Shown in pieces: positions 53,813 through 63,670 of a DNA stretch of 64,000 nt. The notes under the pieces are model-generated. The model saw nothing but the letters and a program-made list of their open reading frames with translations, ran no database searches and was not told where the DNA came from. The stretch is from CBDHFQ01 sp965262565. GTDB taxonomy: Bacteria; Bacteroidota; Bacteroidia; J057. How positions within the stretch are numbered: position 1 is the stretch's first letter; every line of letters begins with the position of its first letter. The position numbers were made by a program, and so were the translations under genes. The stretch covers positions 62,001 to 126,000 of the forward strand of contig CBDHFQ010000007.1 of NCBI GenBank assembly GCA_965262565.1, written 5' to 3'.

Positions 53813-54622
53813 TTAAGCGTAATAAAAATGACTCATAAATAAGGGCCACAATAAATTCCATAGCATATGCATCACGATGAGCACATATAAGTTTTTCCGC
53901 CATATCATCATAAGGGAAAAGATAGGTACAAGTCCAATGTAGGGATAGGTTTGAGGAATCTGCCAAAAGTGATAAATAGTGAATAGGATAGCATTAACGA
54001 CCCAATTCCACTTACCCAAAAAGGACGTTTTCTTTAAAAGATATCCTCTGTAATAGAGCTCTTCTCCCAGAAAATTTCCAATGAAGAGAAACAATAGCAT
54101 CAATGGAGGGAACCCATATATTTTTTCATAGCAGCAAAAAATACTGTGCTCTGGTATTTGAAGAAAAGGAAAGGTGTTCAACCAATTTTCCAATGGCTCT
54201 CCTATAAATCGCATATATGGTAAGCTGAATAAAAATACCACCGTCAACATAATAGGCATCACCAACAGTAAGCCTTTCCAGTCTATGGAATTCAGATTCA
54301 GAAATCGAAGGATAGCCTCCCAACTCATCTTATCGGAAGTTCTTAGGATAAAAACAGGCATGATGATATGCCATCCAAAGGTAATGAGGATAAGTAAGGA
54401 ATATTGATAGAGATTGCCCTGAAGTCCCGTGAGTCGAAGTCCCAATAGATAAATGAATTCATTATTGATTAAAAAATAGCCCAGAATCCCCGGGAGCAAA
54501 TACATCATCAAATAAAAAATTCGAGAAGAAACGGAGTCTGCCTTCCCTATCTCATTGAAATGCTGGTAGTCTTCGTCTTCCCTGATTAGGAAAGATCTTG
54601 CATAGCGTTTTAAGTTGTTCAT
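53813..54622 (-). CDS. CPBP-family intramembrane metalloprotease
   Basis: A 269-residue protein with about eight hydrophobic helices and the Abi/CPBP motifs: EELYYRGYLL (EExxxR motif), then HFWQIPQTYPY and HMLWNLLW with the metal-binding histidines. CPBP proteases (the Rce1-type group) process peptides such as CAAX-like or bacteriocin leaders. It is the first gene of a pair with the serine hydrolase 11 bp downstream, which suggests processing of a shared substrate, though nothing nearby is an obvious substrate. Confidence 0.88.
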   Translation of the reverse strand: MNNLKRYARSFLIREDEDYQHFNEIGKADSVSSRIFYLMMYLLPGILGYFLINNEFIYLLGLRLTGLQGNLYQYSLLILITFGWHIIMPVFILRTSDKMSWEAILRFLNLNSIDWKGLLLVMPIMLTVVFLFSLPYMRFIGEPLENWLNTFPFLQIPEHSIFCCYEKIYGFPPLMLLFLFIGNFLGEELYYRGYLLKKTSFLGKWNWVVNAILFTIYHFWQIPQTYPYIGLVPIFSLMMIWRKNLYVLIVMHMLWNLLWPLFMSHFYYA

Positions 54623-54751
54623 AGCGTATTTTTTTTCTTCAAGATGCGATGAACATGGCTGGAAGTCGTTTCACTTAGGAAAAAGAGACTTAAACTGGGG
54701 TAGCTGAGACTAATATTAGCAGAAGTGGGACTAGTTGGCCACTTACAGCAT

Positions 54752-55858
54752 CTAGCCCTGAAGCGATTTTATAAATTCTGTAGGTGTTTTTCCTTCGACC
54801 TTTTTAAATGCACGATAAAATGCGGCCTTAGAATTAAACCCGCAATCGAAGGCAATAGCAAGAATAGTTCTTTCAAAGTGTTTATTGGCATGTATATGTT
54901 CCTTAAATTCTTTTATTCTGTGATTATTAATAAAATCAAAAAATCGCAATTGGCTTCCCCATTTAATGGCCTGAGATAATTGATAGGATGGGATGTTGAG
55001 TTGGTCGGATAAAGATGCGAGAGTTAGCTGCGGATCCAAATGAGGTTTGTGTGCAGAGACATATTCCAAAAGTTTATCATATACAAATTTAAGCTTTTCG
55101 TGTTGGTTCGCTGAGGTGCTTTCTATCTTTTCAGGTTTCTCCTCTAGCACAGGAAAAATGGGCTGATCGGAATGAGGGATGATCGGTTTGTTCGATTGAC
55201 CAACTAGGATAGGTGTTTGCCTTATTCCCCAATATCCGAACACTATAATAAAAACACATAATAATATATTGCCCGTTTCTCCTTGCTCAATATTGAATAA
55301 AAATTGGTCCAAGTTGAAGAAGAGAACAACGATGGAGCAAATCATTAATATGAATACCCCCATGAGTAAAAAATAAAGCCAGCTCAAATTTATCTTTTCT
55401 TTATTGGACACCAGGCTATCAAGCTGATCCCGAAAGTTCCTTAGAACAGTGTATGTATAACTGATGTAAACAGTAAGACTGATAAACTTGGCCACTAGAA
55501 ATATAATGCTGATGCGTTCATTAAGACCATTCATGCCAATCTGTATGGCTAACACAACCAGCGCTGGAATAATATGAGGAACAACACGTTTAAAGGTGAA
55601 TTTATGATTCGGATTAAGCAATGAATGAGTGTAAAACAAAAGCATGGGGCCATGCAAAAATATGATAGCTTCATTAAAATAGAATGTGAACGATAGGGTA
55701 GGAATGATCCCATCAAGCTGAAGGAAAATGAGGAGATGAATGCTAATCAATCCAAACCAAATGGCCAGGATGAAATCACCTAGTTGCTTATCCTTTTTTG
55801 ATAGTAACAAAACGAGGATAAATGTTTGTATAGTAGCAGAAACAATACTTAGGTACAT
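54752..55858 (-). CDS. membrane-bound AraC-family transcriptional regulator
   Basis: A 368-residue protein: seven hydrophobic segments in the N-terminal 230 residues (sensor-like, as in the 7TM AraC group), a linker (about 232-260) and a C-terminal AraC domain (about 265-365) with LTLASLSDQLNIPSYQLSQA and AIAFDCGFNSKAAFYRAFKK, the second ending KVEGKTPTEFIKS. It should bind DNA near the membrane in response to an unknown lipid or envelope signal. It is divergent from the methyltransferase gene at 56090; the 230-bp space between them is the likeliest control region. Confidence 0.9.
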   Translation of the reverse strand: MYLSIVSATIQTFILVLLLSKKDKQLGDFILAIWFGLISIHLLIFLQLDGIIPTLSFTFYFNEAIIFLHGPMLLFYTHSLLNPNHKFTFKRVVPHIIPALVVLAIQIGMNGLNERISIIFLVAKFISLTVYISYTYTVLRNFRDQLDSLVSNKEKINLSWLYFLLMGVFILMICSIVVLFFNLDQFLFNIEQGETGNILLCVFIIVFGYWGIRQTPILVGQSNKPIIPHSDQPIFPVLEEKPEKIESTSANQHEKLKFVYDKLLEYVSAHKPHLDPQLTLASLSDQLNIPSYQLSQAIKWGSQLRFFDFINNHRIKEFKEHIHANKHFERTILAIAFDCGFNSKAAFYRAFKKVEGKTPTEFIKSLQG

Positions 55859-56089
55859 GATTATTGCAGACTATTGATCCTACAACAAAACTCATCTTAC
55901 GAAAGAAGAAGCTTAAAACAAAAATCCTTTTATCCGACCAATAAAAAGTTCGTCTGCCATGGTGAATCAGTGATTATATTTGTCTACACTTACAATCATC
56001 AGATGTGAATTTGCTATGTGAGTTGTACCTTATGGAACGAGCCTACGAAATTTTTTATTTGTGCCAAGCTAACCTAATTACTTGATCTC

Positions 56090-56893
56090 ATGGATTCAAC
56101 CCTAAATGCTCAAATAGAAGCAGCGAAAGCATATGAAAGCTTATTTGTTCCTGCCCTATTCTACCAATGGGCTTCAAGGATCGCCAATCAATTAAATATT
56201 CAACCCGAGGCAAAAGTATTGGACGTAGCTTGCGGTACAGGAGTTCTGGCACGAGAGATAGCAACAAAAATGGGTGGTTCTGGAGAAATTACCGGACTGG
56301 ATCCGCTTCCGGGAATGTTAGCTGTAGCTAAAGAAATCCAGCCTTCTATCAATTGGCAACAAGGTAATGCAGAATCTCTCCCCTTCGAGAATGATTATTT
56401 TGATGTGGTTGTGAGTCAATTTGGGATGATGTTTTTTACTGATCGAAGTGAAGCTTTACAGGAAATGTGGAGAGTATTAAGACCAGAAGGTACGTTAATT
56501 ATTGCAGTATGGGATCAATTGGAAAACACACCGGCATATGCAAAAGTTGTTGCAATGCTTCAAAGAGAAGTTGGCCGGCCGGCAGCAGAAGCGTTAAATG
56601 CTCCATATATATTGGGGAAAATCTCTGAAGTCAAACACATATTCCTACACGCAGGACTGCCAACTCCTCACATACAGACCTATCAGGGAACTGCACATTT
56701 TCCTAGTATCCAGATGATGGTGGAAGCTGATTTACGTGGATGGCTTCCCGTCATGGGAGTTCATTTATCAGAGGAACAAATAGCGGTTCTTTTAAATAAA
56801 GCTGAAGATGAATTAAACGAATTTTTAACTGATGGCGCCAACATAACTTTTGATGCTCCTGCACATATAATCAGTCTGACAAAAACTGAATAG
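56090..56893 (+). CDS. class I SAM-dependent methyltransferase (UbiE-like)
   Basis: 267 residues, with motif I VLDVACGTGVLAREIA, motif II GEITGLDPLPGML, post-I QGNAESLPFENDYFDVVVSQ and motif III WRVLRPEGTLIIAVWDQLEN. The order and sequences are close to the UbiE/Methyltransf_11 type, which methylates quinones, sterol-like or small aromatic compounds; the substrate is unknown. It stands alone, divergent from a membrane AraC regulator that may control it. Confidence 0.9.
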   Translation: MDSTLNAQIEAAKAYESLFVPALFYQWASRIANQLNIQPEAKVLDVACGTGVLAREIATKMGGSGEITGLDPLPGMLAVAKEIQPSINWQQGNAESLPFENDYFDVVVSQFGMMFFTDRSEALQEMWRVLRPEGTLIIAVWDQLENTPAYAKVVAMLQREVGRPAAEALNAPYILGKISEVKHIFLHAGLPTPHIQTYQGTAHFPSIQMMVEADLRGWLPVMGVHLSEEQIAVLLNKAEDELNEFLTDGANITFDAPAHIISLTKTE

Positions 56894-57086
56894 TTTAAAA
56901 GTTACCTCTTAGCAGGAAGTATATTTTTTATGTAGTAATACAAAGAATGATATTTTACCGCTTACAAACAGTAACAGGAAATAAAAAAAGGAAATCCAAG
57001 ACCGGATATATCTCAGATTCCCAATCGACGCATTTTAACTCAAAGAATACTGAATTTCAAAAATGTTGAGGTGAAATTAACTTGCT

Positions 57087-58616
57087 TTATTCTCCTTGCC
57101 CCAGAGAATACGCTCGTTTACCCTCTATTTCGTACAGATTTTCCAGCTTGATAAAATGTAACCCTTCGCTATCCAATCTTTCGAGTAGGTCAATAATATC
57201 CTGATAGCTCACAGGATACACCATATTCATTCCTACGTTCAGAGGTTTAAGTACTGAAGATGCTGAGACAAACCTACAACGCCAGTGATCAGTGCAAGAT
57301 GTCTCTGGCATTCCATTTGGATACACTTTTACCCCTCTGTTCGTAATCATTTTTAATTGCAAATCCTCTCCAGCTATGCCCTCCAGTAATTTTCCTAAGA
57401 CTTCAGGATCTCTATCTTCACCTACCCAATCCAGAAAAACGTCCACTCCAACCAAGGTTTTTGGAAGCTTCTTAGACTCAGGTACATTGATAGTAATGGA
57501 TTTATTAGTCTTGATGGCAGGTGTTTCCTTTAGAGAACGTGGTTTATCGCCCAATCTTTCTGTAACCGCTTTGGAAAATTCTTTCGTTCCTACTGTTTTG
57601 CGTGTACATGCCTCAGAAAACAAATCGCCAGTATGTATGCCGTCTTCAATGGTTCGTAACCATGCATTTCTTATCAGTGATGCTGATTCAAACTTTCCGA
57701 TATGAGTTAACATCATACATGCAGCATGTAGAAGTCCAGACGGATTGGCAATGTCCTGATGAGCTATATTAGGAGCTGAACCATGAATAGCTTCGAACAT
57801 AGATACCTTTTCGCCTATATTAGCCGATCCCCCAAGTCCTACTGATCCGGTTAATTGGGCCGTAATATCAGAAATAATGTCTCCATACAAATTCAATGTA
57901 ACAATTACATCGAATTGATCTGGCTGGGTGGCGATTAAGGCAGTTCCAATATCTACGATGTAGTGATCAGACGCTATATCGGAATATTCTTTGGCCACCT
58001 GATTGAACACCTCATGAAACAAGCCATCAGTATGCTTCATAATATTGTCCTTAGTCATACAGGTAACTTTCTTTCTTCCATGAGCGCGGGCATATTCAAA
58101 AGCATAACGGATGATTCTTTCACAACCGGGTCGTGAAATAAGCTTTAAACACTGAACCACTTCTGAGGTCTGCTGATGCTCAATCCCAGCATATAAATCC
58201 TCTTCGTTTTCCCGGATCACCACCACGTCCATCTTAGGGAAGTTGCTAAACACATATGGCGAGTAAGACATGCATGGCCTCACATTAGCAAATAAGCCCA
58301 AGGTTTTGCGGATAGTAACATTCAAACTTTTATATCCCCCTCCTTGAGGAGTGGTAATAGGTCCTTTAAGAAAAACAGGATTCCGTCTTAAAATATCCCA
58401 AGCTTCAGCATTAATTCCTGAGGTATGACCATTTTTATACAGCTTTTCTCCAATGACAACCTCGTCGTAAGAGATGTTGACATTTGCAGCTTTTAAAATG
58501 GAGAGCGTAGCCTCCATAATTTCTCCTCCTATTCCGTCTCCATAGGCTACGGTAATTCTGTCGACTGCATTTACCCGGCTTTCCGTGCTAGAAAATAAAG
58601 GATCTTTTAATTGCAT
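57087..58616 (-). CDS. icd: isocitrate dehydrogenase
   Basis: About 509 residues from MQLKDPLFSS (another Met at 58646 would add 10 residues, but it overlaps a TATATTTG promoter-like element). It has the isocitrate/isopropylmalate dehydrogenase fold: substrate loop GPITTPQGGGYKSLNVTIRK, then FANVRPCMSYSPYV, RENEEDLYAGIEHQQ, MTKDNIMKHTDGLF, LNLYGDIISDITAQLTGSVG and IHGSAPNIAHQDIANPSGLL. The extra C-terminal 140 residues fit the longer Thermus-type NAD(P) enzymes. It decarboxylates isocitrate to 2-oxoglutarate in the TCA cycle. Cofactor preference cannot be settled by eye. Confidence 0.93.
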   Translation of the reverse strand: MQLKDPLFSSTESRVNAVDRITVAYGDGIGGEIMEATLSILKAANVNISYDEVVIGEKLYKNGHTSGINAEAWDILRRNPVFLKGPITTPQGGGYKSLNVTIRKTLGLFANVRPCMSYSPYVFSNFPKMDVVVIRENEEDLYAGIEHQQTSEVVQCLKLISRPGCERIIRYAFEYARAHGRKKVTCMTKDNIMKHTDGLFHEVFNQVAKEYSDIASDHYIVDIGTALIATQPDQFDVIVTLNLYGDIISDITAQLTGSVGLGGSANIGEKVSMFEAIHGSAPNIAHQDIANPSGLLHAACMMLTHIGKFESASLIRNAWLRTIEDGIHTGDLFSEACTRKTVGTKEFSKAVTERLGDKPRSLKETPAIKTNKSITINVPESKKLPKTLVGVDVFLDWVGEDRDPEVLGKLLEGIAGEDLQLKMITNRGVKVYPNGMPETSCTDHWRCRFVSASSVLKPLNVGMNMVYPVSYQDIIDLLERLDSEGLHFIKLENLYEIEGKRAYSLGQGE

Positions 58617-58884
58617 TCTAATTACTTTTGTAACTTTTGCTTTCAAATATAATAATAAATCTATTTAAATAAATAGTTTTACTATTATTACGAGTAAATA
58701 TTCTTATTGTTTAGTGTTCCTCTAAGTTTATTGACTGCTTTAAAGGTTTATGGTCCTCTTGATGTAATGATTTGAATCTTGTAGATCTTCCATATGTCTG
58801 TAATGTGATGAGGAAATCGGGAGTCAGCAACTGTGGGCTTTAGGTGATTTTCCGCAAAGCTGAGAAGTTTATCTTGTTAAATCA
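58617..58884. other. 268-bp intergenic region upstream of isocitrate dehydrogenase
   Basis: The part next to the gene is AT-rich and has TATATTTG on the minus strand (58651 to 58644), matching the TAnnTTTG -7 element of Bacteroidota promoters, about 28 bases before the ATG at 58616. I see no gene in the rest. Confidence 0.45.
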
Positions 58885-59127
58885 TTAGCGACGAGTGAGT
58901 TCTCTTTTCGTCCATCTCCATCTCTTCAGACTATCTATCCATCCCACTGTAAGTAGGATACCTACCACTACGGTAGGATGGAATGTCATTTCATGAATAG
59001 AGATATATGTAGCAGAAATAAGTATAATAAGGATCGTCCCAGCCAACCACTTCAGATTTCGCTTGTAAAATTTTTCCTTTTTAAGTAGTTGCTCAGTAGA
59101 TAATTGCTTTAATTTTTCATGGGTCAT
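58885..59127 (-). CDS. small two-helix membrane protein
   Basis: An 80-residue protein with two hydrophobic segments (about 26-44 and 50-68) and a basic C-terminus (RRWRWTKRELTRR). It overlaps the S41 peptidase gene's stop by 4 bases (ATGA), so it is translationally coupled to it. I do not recognise the family. Functional linkage to the peptidase, for example as membrane tether, is only inferred. Confidence 0.6.
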   Translation of the reverse strand: MTHEKLKQLSTEQLLKKEKFYKRNLKWLAGTILIILISATYISIHEMTFHPTVVVGILLTVGWIDSLKRWRWTKRELTRR

Positions 59128-60590
59128 TGAGCTTTGTCACTTAGTATGCTTTCCACAAAGGATATCCATTCGTGGTCTGGGATGCTGTCATCAATATAAT
59201 AATCCGGCTGAATCCCTTTATCATCAATCGTCATATCGGGAATCCTCATGCTCTTCGAAAGACTGTAAGCTAACTGAAATTGGTTACATGGGCTGCTGGC
59301 GGAATACATGTTTGAAATATCTAATACACCTGCAGTGGTAGTTCCAAATAATTTCACCTTTTTACTCTGCTTAGCGGCTAACAAAAATTGCTCTGTTGTA
59401 CTTCCATTATTTTCATGAATAATGATTCCTACATTTTTGGGATACTCATATACAGTGTCCAACTCGCTAACCGAAACCGGGTACTTATTCAAACTGACGA
59501 ATTCTCCTATATGGTTTTCCAAGGTATCCAAGGTAGTGTTGATCCATTCTTTATCCTCCTCAGAGAGATCGCGTTCTTTTAGGAAATCTCTCATTCGCTG
59601 ATTATTTAGCGGTGTAGATAAAAGTTCCACTCCTACCGTCCTGATAGGATTTGTATAAATGAACGGAAGAATTTCTGAAAAGCTGTTATCACTCCCTCCT
59701 CCATTATTTCTTAAATCAATAATAAGATTTTCAGTCTTCATCATTAGCTCCCTATGTTCATTGATAACACTATCGATCAAGCCTTTCTGATTATAATTGA
59801 AAGAAGGGATTCTCAATAATACGGTTTGATCAGACAATTTTTCAGCAAAAGGTTCAGAAGCATTGATTAATTGTACATACTGAAGGATAGTAGAGTCTGT
59901 GTCGAACTTAGGCTTAAGACGGTCGAAAGAGATAAAGCCCATCTGTAGATAATTGTTCCCCAATATATCCACCTCACCAATGTCTCTGACAGAATGATCT
60001 CTCATGTAAAAAGTAGCCGGAAAATCCCCTTCATTCTTGGCTATTTTGAACTTCACCTGTCCAGGTCTCCAATACACCCCATCAGCTTCTATAATAAATC
60101 CTACGTACGCATCCTCCATCTCCTTAATGCCGACTTTATATACCCCTGATTGCCAAATTCCTTCAAATCCTGCCTCCTTTTGATTGGATAATTCTTCTTC
60201 AAAAGCCTTAAGATCCACTTCCACGCTTTCCCAATCCTCAAATTGCTTTATTATTTCTTCATCTTTGAGTGGATTTTCCTGCTCTTCATCGGAAGAACCA
60301 CTTGAACGAACGATTCCTATGTGCCCCGACCTGAAAAAAGTAAGAAATTCATATAGCGTCTCTGTACATTCCACAGATCCAGCTTCTTCAATACGCTGCA
60401 CTTTCTCTAAATATAAATCTGTATGTGCCTTGTAAGCCTCTTTTCCTTTTTGTTCAAGCGCATATTCAAATCCAGCATCATTCTCCTCAAATGTCTTCTT
60501 TACCCAAAGAAAATTAGATTCGCATGTACATTCTTGAGCTACAATTACACATGGTAGGGCGCATATAAGCAATAAGTATAATTTTTTCAT
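59124..60590 (-). CDS. S41-family peptidase (tail-specific-protease-like)
   Basis: About 488 residues from MKKLYLLLIC, with a signal peptide (ending CVIVAQ). An N-terminal helical/beta region with a PDZ-like part (about 130-250) precedes the S41 domain: LIIDLRNNGGGSDNSFSEI and NNGSTTEQFLLAAKQSKKV, with the nucleophile Ser in the STTE segment (SxxE type). It is a secreted or periplasmic peptidase of the C-terminal processing type. Upstream codons from 60635 lack signal character. It overlaps the small membrane-protein gene by 4 bases. Confidence 0.88.
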   Translation of the reverse strand: MKKLYLLLICALPCVIVAQECTCESNFLWVKKTFEENDAGFEYALEQKGKEAYKAHTDLYLEKVQRIEEAGSVECTETLYEFLTFFRSGHIGIVRSSGSSDEEQENPLKDEEIIKQFEDWESVEVDLKAFEEELSNQKEAGFEGIWQSGVYKVGIKEMEDAYVGFIIEADGVYWRPGQVKFKIAKNEGDFPATFYMRDHSVRDIGEVDILGNNYLQMGFISFDRLKPKFDTDSTILQYVQLINASEPFAEKLSDQTVLLRIPSFNYNQKGLIDSVINEHRELMMKTENLIIDLRNNGGGSDNSFSEILPFIYTNPIRTVGVELLSTPLNNQRMRDFLKERDLSEEDKEWINTTLDTLENHIGEFVSLNKYPVSVSELDTVYEYPKNVGIIIHENNGSTTEQFLLAAKQSKKVKLFGTTTAGVLDISNMYSASSPCNQFQLAYSLSKSMRIPDMTIDDKGIQPDYYIDDSIPDHEWISFVESILSDKAQ

Positions 60591-60705
60591 CAGCAATCGG
60601 GTCAATAAATGGGTGGTTTCGTTTCTTCCAAACATATCAAAAAATGCTGAAATAAATAACCTTCAAATCATATTGGGAATTGGCCTTCTTAAGCTTAATC
60701 TCCCT

Positions 60706-62100
60706 CTATTTAAACTTCTCAATCAATCCTGCTAATCGGGATCGCATGGCTGTCACTTTATCACTGTATTCTTCTGTTGTCGCTAAATTTCGTTCTTCCC
60801 CCGGATCATTGACCAAATCATAATATTCTTCATGCTCAGGGGAGGGAGGTAGATAGCGGACATATTTTTCGGTTAAGGATACAACTCCCTCAGACATAGG
60901 AATACGGGGATGCACAAATTCATGCTCAAATAAAAAAGCTTCCCTCCAATATGCCGGTGTTGACCCATTGTACAACAAACTCAAATCTTCTCCCTGCATT
61001 TCTTCTGGAATCTCGGCACCGCTCAAGCCCAATATCGTCGGAGCCACATCTATATTCAGTACCATCTCTTCAATTCGTTGTCCTGTCCTCCCCTCTTCCA
61101 ATCGAGGATCATAAATAATCAGAGGAACATGGATGGATTCATCATACACATACCATTTTCCTGCTAGCCCTTTTTCGCCCAGAAAAAATCCATTATCCCC
61201 CATTAATATAATCACTGTATTATCCGCCATGCCCTGTTCTTCCAGTGCCTTCCTGATTCGCCCTATAACCACATCTACTCCATAAATGAGTCGATAATAC
61301 CCTTTTACAGATGCCTGATACAAAGAATCCGTAGAAAATCGCATATCCCATCTCCTTCTAGCTTCATTATTCTCTGTAAAAAATGCTGGAAATCGATCAA
61401 TATATGCTTCCTGCTCTGGTGGTGGAATGTTTAGCTGCTCAAACTTTTCAATATATGCAGAATCGTATAAAAATTGCCGAGGATCATTATCCTGAACATG
61501 AGGTGCTTTAAAGCTTACGGATAAACAAAAAGGCCGATTATCAGGAACCATTTCGAAATATTCCAGACATTGATCCCCCAAGATGCTGGTGAGGTGAACA
61601 TAATTTCCCGCTGAATCCTGTTGCTCATATGTTGGTTGGCCGGGAATCCCTTTCCAGAAATCAAAATCTGAAGCTGGCATGTCAGGTCCCTTTCCCACGC
61701 CGAATTTCCCGATAAATCCTAAATGATACCCTGCCCTTTTTAACACTGAAGGATAACAGGAAGCCCAGGCGGTATCAGAAAAAGAAGTGCCAAAGTCATT
61801 AATTTTGTGTCTCCTTGCATATTGACCACTTAACAAACTCGCTCTGCTGGTACAACAAATAGGAGTAGTAACATAAGCGTGCTCAAATAATATACCTTCA
61901 GCCGCTAATCGGTCCATTTCCGGCGTCTCTATGAGAGGGTTTCCCATTGCTCCCAAAGCATCATATCGTTGATCATCAGTGAGTAAAAAAATAATATTAG
62001 GAGGTTCAATAGTAGCTTTTGCAGCATCGGAGGATTGGCAGGAAAAAAACAGTCCGCCTATACTTATAAAGATGAAAAATGAAAGGTGTTTAACGTTCAT
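60706..62100 (-). CDS. sulfatase with variant C-C-T-S-R active-site motif
   Basis: About 464 residues from MNVKHLSFFI, with a lipobox (GGLFFSC, Cys21) and the sulfatase fold: LTDDQRYDALGAMGNP (metal ligands), TPICCTSRASLLSGQYARRH (formylglycine Cys82 in C-C-T-S-R, a Thr in place of the usual Pro), KWYVYDESIHVPLIIYDPRL and MGDNGFFLGEKGL. It is most like the mucin/polysaccharide-sulfatase group. The frame also runs from 62205, but that overlaps the preceding sulfatase gene and lacks a signal. It lies 55 bp after the second sulfatase on the same strand, a tandem pair. Confidence 0.9.
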   Translation of the reverse strand: MNVKHLSFFIFISIGGLFFSCQSSDAAKATIEPPNIIFLLTDDQRYDALGAMGNPLIETPEMDRLAAEGILFEHAYVTTPICCTSRASLLSGQYARRHKINDFGTSFSDTAWASCYPSVLKRAGYHLGFIGKFGVGKGPDMPASDFDFWKGIPGQPTYEQQDSAGNYVHLTSILGDQCLEYFEMVPDNRPFCLSVSFKAPHVQDNDPRQFLYDSAYIEKFEQLNIPPPEQEAYIDRFPAFFTENNEARRRWDMRFSTDSLYQASVKGYYRLIYGVDVVIGRIRKALEEQGMADNTVIILMGDNGFFLGEKGLAGKWYVYDESIHVPLIIYDPRLEEGRTGQRIEEMVLNIDVAPTILGLSGAEIPEEMQGEDLSLLYNGSTPAYWREAFLFEHEFVHPRIPMSEGVVSLTEKYVRYLPPSPEHEEYYDLVNDPGEERNLATTEEYSDKVTAMRSRLAGLIEKFK

Positions 62101-62155
62101 GGGTGATATTGATAATGATGGGTGAGTTTGTGCCAATGAGTAAGAAACAGACCTT

Positions 62156-63670
62156 TTACCCTCTATCGGGATGTCTGCCCCATTCATTTCTTTTTGCCGG
62201 ATCAAAATCGGGATTAGGGGTAGGAAATCTTGCGCCTACGTCCTGCCTCCATTCGTCTAATAACGTCTTAAGTTCCTCCACTTTTGTTGCATGAGCCTCG
62301 CTCACATCCCTTTTCTCTCCTATGTCATCCAGCAGGTTGTATAGTTCAAAACGGTCCTCTCCTAAATAGTGAATGAGTTTCCACTTTCCTTTTCGTACAA
62401 CACTCGCTGGTACATCGTGATGATATACCGGATAATGCCAAAAAAGGGCTCTATTGGTATCCACTGGGGCTTCTTTCAGGTAGCTTATCATACTTTCCCC
62501 ATCGAATACTTGATTTTTCGGTAGGGTTCCTCCTGCTAATTCAACAAAAGTGGGATAAAAATCCACACTGGAGACGAGTTGATGAGAGGTAGTACCTGCT
62601 TTCACCCCTTTTGGCCATTTGATAATTAATGGTTCTCGAATTCCTCCTTCAAACACGGTTCCCTTTTCAGCTCTTAACGGATGATTAGAAGAAGCGACCA
62701 TCTGTAATTCAGAGTCTTTATATATTGGTAGTTTATTATCCACTAATAAAGGCTTTTTATCAAATCTGCTGACCAGCCCTCCATTATCCGAGAAGAAAAC
62801 CACCATGGTATTTTCCGCTATTCCCAATTCGGACAGTTTATCCACAATTCTCCCTACACTCCTGTCAATGTGCTCTATCATCGCTGCATATACGGCATTC
62901 CCTGGATAATCAGTGGTATGGTCTTTCGATAAATACTTCTCTATCAGATCCATATCTGCATCCAACTGAACGTGTACATCATAATGCGCCAACATCAGAA
63001 AAAAGGGATTGTCCTGATGTTGCTCTATAAATTCGACGCTAAGATCTGTCAATGCCTCTGAAAGTCTAATACTGTCGGTGATATTATCAACTGGAGGAAA
63101 AATCGCCTCTTTAGATTTCAGGTTATAAAAAGTTCCTCTTCGATGGATGTGCCAATCATCATATCCCTGATTGCCAGGCATATGCTCATCCCCAAATCCC
63201 AAATGCCACTTCCCGTAATAGGCCGTTGCATATCCTGCTTCTTTCATAGCTTCCCCAATGGTGAAAATACTGTCTGGAAGAAATTGAGTTCTGTTGGTGG
63301 GAACTGTATAGGCCTCGTAAGGTCTCCAATGTCCTGTAATGTAATCAATAATTCCTACTCTGGCGGGATATTGCCCAGCTTGGATGGATGCTCTGGTAGG
63401 AGAACACACCGGACATGCAGCATACGCATTGGTAAATTTCATCCCTTCCTGTCTTAAACGATCCAAGTGAGGTGCTTCATTAAAAGTATTGCCGTATGTG
63501 GGTAGATCAGCCCAGCCTAAATCATCGGCAAGGATAAAAACAATGTTGGGAGGAGCACTACTTATTTCTTCCTGTGGGGGGGATTGGCACGAAGAAAAAG
63601 CGCATAAATATATCCCAAAAATAAATAGAATCCACTGATAAGAAGGGTAACTGGTAGAGATCAAGGGCAT
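62156..63670 (-). CDS. sulfatase (arylsulfatase A-like)
   Basis: 504 residues with a lipobox (LCAFSSC, Cys28) and the canonical sulfatase motifs: LADDLGWADLPTYGN, CPVCSPTRASIQAGQYPARV (formylglycine Cys89 in C-S-P-T-R), YYGKWHLG and FFSDNGGLVSRF. It belongs to the arylsulfatase A-like group that removes sulfate from glycans. It is the first gene of the tandem sulfatase pair. No formylglycine-generating enzyme (SUMF1-like or anSME) is in the window, so maturation must rely on a distant gene. A minus-strand promoter would lie at 63671-63760, but none is clear. Confidence 0.92.
   Translation of the reverse strand: MPLISTSYPSYQWILFIFGIYLCAFSSCQSPPQEEISSAPPNIVFILADDLGWADLPTYGNTFNEAPHLDRLRQEGMKFTNAYAACPVCSPTRASIQAGQYPARVGIIDYITGHWRPYEAYTVPTNRTQFLPDSIFTIGEAMKEAGYATAYYGKWHLGFGDEHMPGNQGYDDWHIHRRGTFYNLKSKEAIFPPVDNITDSIRLSEALTDLSVEFIEQHQDNPFFLMLAHYDVHVQLDADMDLIEKYLSKDHTTDYPGNAVYAAMIEHIDRSVGRIVDKLSELGIAENTMVVFFSDNGGLVSRFDKKPLLVDNKLPIYKDSELQMVASSNHPLRAEKGTVFEGGIREPLIIKWPKGVKAGTTSHQLVSSVDFYPTFVELAGGTLPKNQVFDGESMISYLKEAPVDTNRALFWHYPVYHHDVPASVVRKGKWKLIHYLGEDRFELYNLLDDIGEKRDVSEAHATKVEELKTLLDEWRQDVGARFPTPNPDFDPAKRNEWGRHPDRG

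Noticed and set aside
54725..54979. 84-codon plus-strand frame under the AraC gene
   Set aside because: It lies wholly within or opposite the AraC-regulator coding region and shows no independent protein character.
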